64,000 nucleotides of DNA. Source: Amyloporia xantha (taxonomy: Eukaryota > Basidiomycota > Agaricomycetes > Polyporales > Adustoporiaceae). Position 1 is the first letter of the stretch. Each line of letters starts with the position of its first letter. The stretch covers positions 217,247-281,246 of the forward strand of contig JAYKKR010000041.1 in the NCBI GenBank assembly GCA_036971615.1, given 5' to 3'. The notes under the pieces are model-generated. The model was given only the letters and a program-made list of their open reading frames with translations. It was not told the DNA's origin and searched no databases. Shown in pieces: positions 20,266 to 29,784 of the stretch. A program made the position numbers and the translations under genes.

Positions 20266-22621
20266 ATGAGCGAGACACAATCCGTGACGGCAGGACAGGA
20301 ACATCGTTCGGTGCACACTAGTGCCGCTACCCCTGCTGTCGGTAGTTCCGCACCCCATGTCACTCGAGAAGATACAATCACAAGGGACTTCGGCTTTCTT
20401 CCTATTCCGAAACGTCTGCGTTACGACCCAGGGCATCCTGCTCACTTTGGCCTCCTACTAAATGCGACATTCGGTATTGCGAGCACCTTTAGTAAGGTTC
20501 CCATCGCTATATCCTGAATGTTTTGCTAATCCGGAGCTTTCTCAGTGGTTGCAAATTTATATTACTGTCAACCGCTACTAAGTGAGTGGTTACAAATTCT
20601 GGTGTAATCTATATAGGAGTCTTGTGTATGGGTGAGGTTAGACTGCGACATGTAATGGCTTTGAACGCCAAAGCATACCTGCGCCCTTGATAAAAAGCCT
20701 GTGGTCATTTCTTTCCCAAAGCAGCCCCATCACCAATGTGTACAACGACTTTTCGTCCAAGTCACCTATTGACCAGACGTGAATTTCATTCATTTCAGTT
20801 TTGTGTTAATGTCACGCTGCTTATTTCATATCAAATACGATGATCAATGTATTTCGCTGGAACCCTGCACTGTTGTATGTTTCACTCGTGCCCTACAGTA
20901 CAGTCTCGATACTGCATTTTCGCGTTACTGATGATTTGTGCAACTAGTTGAATTCTCCAAGTCCTTCAATGTTACATATGACGAGGTATCTAGAATTCCT
21001 ACACTAATCCAGGCCGGGTGAGCTCCAAGAGGACCGTTATCGAATCTACCGAGCTTCTGACGGCTGCCTATTGACAGATATGCTGTCGGGATAGTATTCA
21101 TCTCCACCCTGGGCGACCTGGTCCGGCGACGCCCGCTACTTCTGCTCCTCATTTTTATCTCGTCAGGACTTACGATTGGATTGGCAATCACGAAGAGCCT
21201 GGCCGTGTTTGAGGCGCTCTGCTTCCTTGTCGGGCTTGTCACGGTCGTCCCGCAGATCCTTATGCCGCTTGCTGCAGATCTCGCACCACCCGAAAGGCGT
21301 GCATCTGCTCTCTCCATCGTCCTTGCCGGTCTCCTTTTGGGTGTACTCATTGCCCGGGTCCTCGCTGGGATCATCGCACAATTTGTGTCATGGCGGGTGG
21401 TATACTACCTTGCGATCGGCATGCAATATTTCGTGCTATTGCTGCTATACCTGATGCTCCCAGACTATCCCGCAAAGAATAAGGGCGCGACGTATTTTGG
21501 GATCCTGTATAGTATGGCCAAGTTTGCGGTCACTGAGCCCCTGCTCATCCAAGCATACCTGATTAACTTGCCTTCGAGTGCTTGCTTCAGCAATTTCTGG
21601 GTATGTGAGCGTTATCTTGTACTATTCATCGGGGTTAAGCCGGTCTCCTCATTCTAGGTGACTCTGACGTTCTTGCTAGGCGGTCCGCCATACCAGTATT
21701 CCACGTACGTCTTCTCATTCCTCTTCAGGATTTCTCTAACGCAATATGCAGTCTGGTCATTGGCCTTTTCGGCCTTGTGGGAATGTTTGGAGTAGCGATG
21801 GCTCCATTCGTAGGCCGCCTCATAGACGGGCTCGTGCCCTGGTTCGCCTCCCTCATAGCCATCATCGCTTTGCTTGTCTTCCAGGCACTTGCAGTAGGTG
21901 CAGATGGCGTGAACATTGCTGCCGTCGTCGTCGTCTGTTTCGGGTTGGACGTCTTCCGCCAAATGGTGCAAGTGGGACTGACGACACGCGTTTTCGGAAT
22001 TGACGCCACCGCGCGTGCCCGGCTGAATGCCGTGCTGCTCCTTTCGGTGCGTGCTTCCAGCCGAGAGAAGCCATCAGAATAATGTTGCTTACACCCCTCG
22101 GCTCGCAGCTTTTCATCGGACAAGTCATGGGTACGTCTGTTGGCACCCAGGTGTTCACAAGGTACGGATGGCGCCCCGCCGCGGCGCTATCTTTGGCGTG
22201 GACCGGCTTCATGCTTCTCATAATCCTGCTGCGAGGACCGCACGTGTCCAGATATACGTGGTTCGGGTATCAGGGTGGACTGGAGGTGCGCAAAAGCAGA
22301 CTGGCCGAGAGGGAGAAGAAACAGGAGGCCGATACTGAGGCTGCTGTTGCTGCTGATATAAATGCGACTGGGGATGCGCGGGATTCGACTGAGAAAGAGG
22401 TGGAGAGATGTGGGGACGGGACCGATGAGAAGATACGTGAGATAGAAAAGCCGAGGGAAACGCAGGTAGACGGTGACGAAAGAGGCAACGAGAAAGCTAT
22501 ACCCGAAGTCCTAGAGAAAGGTGGGTCGGTGATGGAGGATGTTACTGGCCATATAGGAATGAACACTTACTCTGGCATTGCAGATCTGAATCATGCCGGG
22601 CAAAACATCCCTTCGGCATAG
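20266..22621 (+). CDS. MFS transporter, tandem copy 1
   Basis: Membrane carrier of the major facilitator superfamily, proton-driven; substrate unknown. Exons: 20266-20491, 20546-20581, 20948-21017, 21078-21600, 21658-21704, 21752-22046, 22109-22621. The N-terminal tail is Ser/Thr-rich, followed by DFGFLPIPKRLRYDPG. The loop after TM2 is GDLVRRR (MFS motif A region). TM segments continue through PPERRASALSIVLAGLL, FVSWRVVYY, DVFRQMVQVGLTTRVFG. About 90 charged residues form the cytosolic C-tail. Layout resembles the bacterial YgaY/YtbD-like efflux carriers. Paralog of the next gene with all exon borders shared. Intron 2 is long (366 nt). Confidence 0.88.
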
Positions 22622-22801
22622 TATTTCTAGAGTGTACTGTAAGCGCCTATAGATCTTCGGAGTTTGCAGTTAGCTCTGCGGCAATGCGCAGATAAGCAAG
22701 AAGGCTTATACATCAAGCCGAACGTTTGCCACCCGTTCTTCATCATAAAAGTATAGTTATATCGATCAAATTATTCAGAGCAACTCTCCGTGCTCGCGAC
22801 C

Positions 22802-25188
22802 ATGAGCATGACGGACTCTCCAGTCACTGCGGAAGACAAGCCTCCGACTCCTGCGACGTCGAGCACCGAGACCGTTGCCATTGCACCTGTGACTACTTCC
22901 ACACCTCAAGCCGAGTATATTCCCATCACAAAAGACTTTGGCTTCATCCCCATACCCGTACATCTTCGCTATGACCCAGGGCGTCCTGTACACTTTGGAC
23001 TGTTACTGAATGTAACCTTTGGGTTTGCGGGAACATTCGGTGCGTCCTAGCTACAGTACTACGAACATAGCACTTCCTGAAGGCCGTTTATATCAATAGT
23101 CCTCGGCAATTTGTATTATTGCCAGCCTCTTTTAAGTGAGTTATATTCCTTTCTAAGCCCGACTTGCAATCCGTGCACTATGGACCTCTCGTTACAACCC
23201 TGTGGGGCTGAGTGACTCCGGGAGGACAATGCTGTGAATTACGCTCCAGTGCAGAGAACATGGCGTATCGTGCGCAAAATACGGCGTTATTTCCGGTCCG
23301 AATATCCGTGTACTCACCTGTGCGTCATTGTCTTGAAACATGTGACTGCGCCGAACAGTGATCCGAGGTGGGTGGGTGTCGGCGGCCGGTAGGTTTCACT
23401 TGTGCCCGATAGAGACTACTTTTATTCTACCAGCAGTGCGTTGAAAACCAAAGGACGTATGGCTTCCTGCTGCACTGGTCAAATACTCAGTCTCCTATTT
23501 ATGCAGCATATTTTTCACCGGTCTTTAGTGTAGTTCGCCCTCAATCGCAGCTTTGCCCTGCGTCCAAGCGTCCATTCTGTGGCATGTTCACTGAGCAAAT
23601 AACTTGTTTCTGTAGTCCAACTTGCCAAAACATTCGATGTATCATACGATGCCGTCTCGAGGATCCCTACGTTGGTACAAGTCGGGTGAGTCACACATTA
23701 GCATCCTACCGCTGGTCTCTCACTGTCAAATTTATATCACAGGTATGCTATCGGCTTGCTATTCGTCTCAATTTTAAGTGACCTTGTTCGTCGACGACCA
23801 CTTATTCTCATGCTCGTCTTCCTCTGCGCCACCTTGTCCATTGGACTCGCGTTTACGAAGAGTCTGGCTGTTTTCGAAGCGCTCACCTTTCTCGTTGGTA
23901 CATTCACCGTCATACCCCAAATTCTCCTGCCGCTCGTTGCGGATCTGGCACCGCCCGAACGCCGCGCCACCGCTCTCTCAGTGGTGATGTCCGGGCTGCT
24001 TCTCGGTATTCTTATTGCACGAGTGCTTGCCGGTGTCGTTGCACAGTTTGTATCGTGGCGTGTGGTTTATTACATCGCATTCAGCGTGCAATACGTTGTG
24101 GTGATCTGGATGTATCTGGTGCTTCCCGACTACCCGGCGAAGAATCCAAACGCGACGTTCTTCGGACTGCTGTGGGCGATGGCGAGGTATACGGTGACAG
24201 AGCCCCAGCTCATCCAGGCAGTGCTCATCAGCATCCCTTCTGCCGCATGCTATACCAATTTCTGGGTGAGTTCCACTCTTACACTCAGCCACTCCCAATG
24301 GAGTTGAGACGTTCGAAAACAATGTAGGTGACACTCACATTCCTGCTGGGCGGACCCCCTTATAACTACTCCACGTGAGTTATTCTCAACGCTACAGGCC
24401 ACAGTCGGATGTTCATATTCCGTGGAGTCTAGTCATCGGTCTCTTCGGGCTGGTAGGAATGGTGGGGGTCGCTATGGCGCCTCCGTTGGGACGTCTCATC
24501 GACTCCCTAGTCCCTTGGTTCGCCACAGCCATCGCCTGCATGGCCTACATCCTCACCCACGTCATCATGGTCGGCGCTGACGGCCTCAACATAGCGGCCG
24601 TAGTCATCGTATGCATCGGCATCGACATCTTCCGCCAGATGGTGCAGGTCTCCTCACCACCTCCGTCTTCAATCTTGATTTGAATGCCCGTTCCCGGATG
24701 AACGCCGTCATCCTCATTTCTGTGAGCTAACCATCTCTCTGTCCTTGCCTGGTGGCTGAATTTGAAGATCGATGTAGATATTCCTCGGACAGATCATGGG
24801 CACCGCTGTTGGCTCGGAGCTATTCAACAACTACGGGTGGCGTCCTGCCGCGGCAGTCAACCTCGCATGGAGTGGCTTCATGCTTTTCATCATCCTCGTC
24901 CGAGGACCACATGTGCCCAGATACACTTGGGTCGGATGGAAAGGTGGCTTGGAGGTGAGGAAACGCAAACTAGACGAACGGAAGAGCAAGCAAGAGGAAG
25001 AGAACGCGGATGCAGCTGTTGCATCGCGCAATAGCGACTCCGAGGACGAAAAACGTCGCTCGAAGAACGCAGAGAGTGAAGATGAAAAGAAAAGGGATGA
25101 GAAAGCCGAAGATGGAGAGGCAGTCATATCGGAATCGTCGCCTCAGCAAAATCTGTTGCCAGAAGATGACCCGTCAAGCTTTGTTTAG
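22802..25188 (+). CDS. MFS transporter, tandem copy 2, one-base deletion
   Basis: Same family and same exon plan as its neighbour: 22802-23039, 23100-23135, 23616-23685, 23743-24265, 24328-24374, 24428-24721, 24778-25188. The inner exons have exactly the same lengths as in copy 1 (36, 70, 523, 47 nt) except exon 6, which has 294 instead of 295 nt. The missing base lies in GTGCAGGTCTCCTCACC near 24647-24655: the frame SLTTSVFNLDLNARSRMNAV continues one base out of phase, and the literal reading stops at TGA 24681. A pseudogene or a sequence error. The product otherwise shows SDLVRRRP, PPERRATALSVVMSGLL and a C-tail of Lys/Glu repeats. Intron 2 is 480 nt. Confidence 0.83.
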
Positions 25189-25277
25189 ATCAGTTCTCTT
25201 TACATAGATCCTCCCGACCAATAGATGATATGTGGCTGAGTATACAAATCGGAGGAAAACACGTTTCTTCTGGCCAA

Positions 25278-26483
25278 TCATAGCTTTGCTAAAGGCGACA
25301 AAGAGCGCATACCGACTAGCTGCCCACCGTCCAATGCGATAGTGGCACCATTCACATACGCACCCGCTCGACTGGCCAAGAAAATGGCTGCTCCTGTGAT
25401 GTCTTCGGGGACCCAATGCGGCGAAGAGGAATCATACTTTTGAGAATCTCACCCTGTGTACGGAGCGTGTGCGCCATCACTACGGAAAACCCGACATCAT
25501 TTACCAGACCGCAAAAGAGACATTCCATGAATAGACGCACTCTTGCTCTCGAAGGGTCCTGAAACATAAGAGTTGGTCAAATTGAAGCTAATGCATGAGT
25601 GACAATGAAGCGACCGACCACATGCTATTGTGTTGCTGGTGATCCCTTCCCACCCAAGCCGTCCTGCGATATGTCGGCTGAGATGATGGAGCGCAGCCTT
25701 GGAGGCTGAATACGCGTATGTTTCGTGGTCGGGTACCGTCAAGCCCTCCACGGAACCGATCTATCATGAAGGTGCGGAAAATTCACGTATATTGAGCAAT
25801 CTGTGCTTTCTAAACTAATAAGAACCTACGTTGATGATTCGTGCAGGGTCTAGGAATACCTCGCCATCCATGCCGCCTTGTTCTGCAGCTGCACGCAGCA
25901 ATGGCAGACACTTTTGCGTCAGTGTGAAGACTCGTTGCGTGTTCAAAGTGAGGAGCTTGGTGAACGCAGCATCCTAAGACTCGCAATCAGGCTTGCGCGT
26001 CTGATCCGTACCGCACCAGCCATTCTCACAGGGTAATCGTCTATGGTGTCTCCCCATGCGGCACCCGCATTATTAACGAGGATATGCAACGCCTTCTCTC
26101 GAGCTGAAAGTTCCTTCGCCAAGTGCTCGACGTGTTCGAGTTTCTGCATGTCAGCAGGAAGAGGGATACAGGACCCTGGCCCGGACGCGTTGAGCTCCTT
26201 AGCTGTGCTCTCGCAGTCCTTCGCAGAGCGTGAAGAGATGTAAACCTGCAGTTCAAAGTTCAGCAGTAGCAATATACATCATACACAAGACCACTTACCT
26301 TGGCACCATTTGCGACGAAACCTTGAGCAATCTACACTTACACGCCGTGAGCATAGAAGTCTTCGTCACACGGCCTGAAGTGAAAGCTAGGCGTACCATC
26401 TTACCAATCCCTCTGCTGCCACCAGTTATCAATACGACCTTGCCTGAGACATCAAATAAATTGGAACGTTGGAAGGAGGTCAT
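25278..26483 (-). CDS. SDR, RhlG/3-oxoacyl-reductase type
   Basis: NADPH-dependent reductase of the classical SDR family; resembles fungal genes annotated as rhamnolipid-type 3-oxoacyl-ACP reductases, true substrate unknown. Exons: 26397-26483, 26299-26331, 26030-26245, 25830-25973, 25619-25760, 25541-25558 (18 nt), 25278-25479. Motifs: TGGSRGIGKM cofactor loop, NNAGAAWG, IGSVEGL with the catalytic Ser, YAYSASKAAL active site, CGPFESKMM. In the last exon the frame shifts by one at the run of four C (25407-25410): before it MIPLRRIGSP, after it EDITGAAIFLASRAGAYVNG and DGGQLVG. With a fifth C the protein is whole (about 300 residues). Probably a sequence error. Confidence 0.8.
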
Positions 26484-27144
26484 GGTGGTTCGCACTGAAC
26501 CATATGTACCGCGTTCGTGTCGACAACGTCGCGATCGGCGAAGGCACATGTCGGAAGTTTCCTGCGTCAATTGTAATCTCGAAATATTGCGTTAACATTG
26601 AGTGACATTGTGACTCATTTTGAGCACGAATTTCCATTATAATTGCCTTATAAAGTCATCACGGTCATTACAATGGCATTGCAATGGCATTGCAACGGCG
26701 TCACAGTGATTGTGATGAATTGCAATCGAGCCGAAAACGCTTAGACGTTGAGTGCCATTACAAACCATTGCAAACCGGTCTGGAAATCTCCGACACACGT
26801 GAGCACGAAGCCGATCAAACAGCGAAGCTTGACTCTGAACTTGGAAACAGTGTACCATGTTCCCTCGAACTTACATAGGTGCATGCATACTTGCCAGTTC
26901 CTGCATGTTGTCTTCGCGGTCCTGCGCAACCTGAGCTTTGGACTCCTTAATGCACTTGGTCGCCGATATCCGTCGTTGTTCGTAACAAATCGGATTTCAT
27001 AACACAAGAACTAATACAGGGATCTCACAACAACAGGTCAGCATCATACAGTACACGGTAAGGTCATCTAGAAGGTAATGGCAGCGCTTATGGGCGAAAG
27101 CGTAGAAAGATGGGCCGCTTTCTTTTTGTCTCAGTGAAATACCC
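26484..27144. other. Intergenic, short tandem-like words, no gene
   Basis: At 26668-26698 the word CATTGCAATGG/CATTGCAACGG is repeated three times with small changes, then CATTACAAACC near 26755. It could be an old satellite or transposon scrap. No supported gene. Confidence 0.4.
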
Positions 27145-28106
27145 TCACTGGTCTTCAATCCATGTGATGAGAGGGGCTCGCATGTATCTGGAATAATAGG
27201 ATCAGCGAATGAGTACGTCGATAAATGAGAACCACTCACGCGCTGAAGTCAGCCACGGCCTCATCCAACGTGTCCAGGTATTTCGTCATCAACGCCTGAG
27301 TTTCTACCTTCCACTCATGGAACTCGCGCTGCAGTTCGTCCAGGTCAATATCAGGCGCGTCTTCCTCCTCACGGTCATCGACTAGTGGACGATCTGCTAA
27401 AATTTCACTGAGCGACGCACTATCTTCAGTCTATTGGAGCTTACCAGTAGGATTCAAGGTCTCATTAGTGCTTCCCGTCGCATCGCCCTTTGTCGGACTG
27501 GTAGATCTCGGGCTGGTCGACGCACCTGCCTCGGCTTCTCCACTGGGCTCAGATGACTTTGATTGAAGTGTAGACACCTCGTTACTGAAAGGCATGAGAG
27601 AGTCGTACTCGTAAGCACTCCTTGCATTCAAATAACAGACCCATTAACAATGTACGCACTGCTTAGTCTCACAACTAGTGGCCGGGCGCGCGCGCGGGGT
27701 GCCTTTTCGTGTCTCAATGAAGCCCCAGTTTTCGGAATCTAAGGACATTTCCGACGCAATGGAATCATCTTGGACTGTTTGCGCCGCATGAACTTTGCTA
27801 CTGATGGAGAAGCTTCTTAGTAGGTGGATTTCCGAGTGCGCCACAATATGAAACGTACGGCGGTGTGCCTCTAGGGGTCCGTGTCCGTGGAGGCGGGAGA
27901 TGCCTCTTCACTGGCGTTGAGGGTCCGGTGCTCACTTTGCCCAGAGGTGACGGACGGTGTACAGGGCGGCGTGGCCGCACAGCTGGACTTGGGCTGTTTT
28001 GGGCTCGAAGATGAAGCGGAATTGCTGGAAAGACCTTCGAATCATCCGGTGTGATGGTCTTTTTGGGAGTGGGTGTTTTCTTGGGAGTCGCTCGGGGAGG
28101 ACGCAT
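27145..28106 (-). CDS. Unknown Pro/Ser-rich protein with acidic C-terminal helix
   Basis: Not recognised. A consistent model starts MRPPRATPKKTPTPKKTITP (ATG 28106) and splices at 27841-27783, about 27670-27624, 27451-27404 and about 27238-27190, each with GT..AG borders and kept frame; it ends ITWIEDQ at 27145. The first half is basic and Pro/Arg/Thr-rich, as in DNA- or microtubule-binding tails. The middle is Ser/Thr/Glu-rich and disordered. The C-terminal part (DIDLDELQREFHEWKVETQA) is a charged amphipathic helix. Divergent from HEM13 with 505 bp between the starts. A nuclear role is a guess. Confidence 0.6.
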
Positions 28107-28417
28107 CGTGGATGTTCTGGGGGAAAGGAGTACAAGGGGTTGTGACCGGGAGTCACGCTTTTGAACGCCCTTTATGAGTTTCCTATCGCAGTTACTCCGA
28201 CGGCCACAATGGTCGATCAAAGCATGGGCTCCCACAACGTTTATTTCTCCAAGGGAAGACCCAAGAATTGACCGGTAGCTTTAGGAAACAACACAATTCA
28301 TACGTTTCTTATTATCGCACTGCACGGTCATGATACTCTATTCCTATTGCTACCGCCTCGGAGTCTTGGATCTGAACGAGTGTGGCCGAGCGCTTATGCG
28401 ACGCGTTCAAACGCGTT

Positions 28418-28432
28418 CGTGATCACGTGCAG
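28418..28432. promoter_or_regulatory. E-box word CGTGATCACGTGCAG between 27145-28106 gene and HEM13
   Basis: Second exact copy of the 15-base word found upstream of UBC1; about 180 bp before the HEM13 ATG, in a divergent promoter. Confidence 0.4.
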
Positions 28433-28561
28433 CGCGTCGAGCTTCGCGCGTCTAAGCTCGTGGACCTGCCGGGACCCACGTCAATTTCTGGGCTGGGACG
28501 CGAGCCATCTAGCTTCTCTGTGCTGGAGTCACCTTGGGTCCAGGTCATTTGGTCAATTCAG

Positions 28562-28568
28562 TATAAAA
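28562..28568 (+). promoter_or_regulatory. TATA box of HEM13
   Basis: TATAAAA 44-50 nt upstream of the HEM13 ATG; a strong box. Confidence 0.5.
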
Positions 28569-28611
28569 CATAAACACTTGCTGTTCACTTGATAGAATTC
28601 GTCCGCTCGCA

Positions 28612-29694
28612 ATGGCCTCGACATCGTCAAAACCGATGCGGCAGCAAGTCGAGGAGTACATTTCTACTCTGCAGGAAGACATTGTTTCCTCGTTTGAAAA
28701 GATTGACCCCAACGCCCCCACTTTCAAGCGCGATTCCTGGTTGCGTGCGCAAGGCGGCCGCGGTGTCTCATGCGTCTTTGCCGTTCCCCATCCGAGCACC
28801 TCTGAAGCAGCGGCCACCGCTCAGAACTCGGTCCTCGAGAAGGCGGGCGTGAACATCTCCATCGTCCATGGTGTCCTGCCCCCGCCCGCCGTGAAGCAGA
28901 TGCGCGCCGATCACGGATCGATGGAGCATCTCGAGGGCAGTCTCCCCTTCTTCGCTGCCGGCATCAGTCTCGTCATCCATCCACGCAACCCCCATGCCCC
29001 TACCGTGCACGCCAATTACCGCTACTTCGAGGTGACAGAGCCCGTTGCTGAGGGAGAAGGCTCCGAGCAAGCGCAGGGGAAGGTTGTCGCTTGGTGGTTC
29101 GGCGGTGGGTCAGACCTGACGCCAACTTACCTGTACGAAGAAGACGCGCGACACTTCCATGGGACACTCAAGGCAGCCTGCGAGTTGCACGGCTCAGCAG
29201 TATACCCGACGTTCAAGAAATGGTGCGATGAATACTTCTTCATCAAACATCGCAACGAGTCGCGAGGCATCGGCGGGCTATTCTTCGATGACGTCTGCGA
29301 CGAGCCTCACAAGCGATTCCTGGACGAAGGGGCCGATGCAGATAGTCAGCGTCCGGGAACGCAGGAGGATATCTTTGCGATGATGAAGAGCCTCGGGGAT
29401 GCGTTCGTGCCATCATACCTACCCATCCTCGAACGACGCATGCATCAGGCCAGTGACGAGCGTGCCCGACGGTGGCAGCTCTTACGCCGCGGACGATATG
29501 TCGAGTTCAATTTGGTGTACGATCGCGGCACGCGGTTTGGGTTGCTCACGCCCGGAGCCCGGATCGAGAGTGTACTGATGAGTCTACCGGAGACCGCAAG
29601 ATGGGAGTACATGAGCGATTTGGGCGGAGACGATGATGGGAGTGAGGAGGGGAAGATTATCGAAGTGCTCAAGAATCCGAGAGAGTGGGCCTAA
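28612..29694 (+). CDS. HEM13: Coproporphyrinogen III oxidase, aerobic
   Basis: Oxidative decarboxylation of coproporphyrinogen III to protoporphyrinogen IX in haem synthesis, using O2. One exon, 360 residues, rare in this window and usual length for the family. Seen: GVSCVFA, ISLVIHPRNPHAPTVHANYR (the substrate-binding segment), WWFGGGSDLTPTYLYEEDA (signature), HFHGTLKAAC, FIKHRNESRGIGGLFFDD (catalytic-region His/Arg/Asp), RRGRYVEFNLVYDRGTRFGL near the end. No mitochondrial presequence, so cytosolic as in yeast. HEM13 is oxygen- and haem-regulated in yeast; here only a TATA box and an E-box can be seen. No frame problem. Confidence 0.96.
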   Translation: MASTSSKPMRQQVEEYISTLQEDIVSSFEKIDPNAPTFKRDSWLRAQGGRGVSCVFAVPHPSTSEAAATAQNSVLEKAGVNISIVHGVLPPPAVKQMRADHGSMEHLEGSLPFFAAGISLVIHPRNPHAPTVHANYRYFEVTEPVAEGEGSEQAQGKVVAWWFGGGSDLTPTYLYEEDARHFHGTLKAACELHGSAVYPTFKKWCDEYFFIKHRNESRGIGGLFFDDVCDEPHKRFLDEGADADSQRPGTQEDIFAMMKSLGDAFVPSYLPILERRMHQASDERARRWQLLRRGRYVEFNLVYDRGTRFGLLTPGARIESVLMSLPETARWEYMSDLGGDDDGSEEGKIIEVLKNPREWA

Positions 29695-29784
29695 CTTAAT
29701 GATGAAGGCGGAAGAAGGATATCTCAGGGTAGATGTATTTACATTGTATCGTATTCCTTAACTCAACTCGCACTACAGCTGCTA

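Noticed and set aside
26668..26770. CATTGCAATGG words as a satellite
   Set aside because: Only three imperfect units; too short to call a repeat family.
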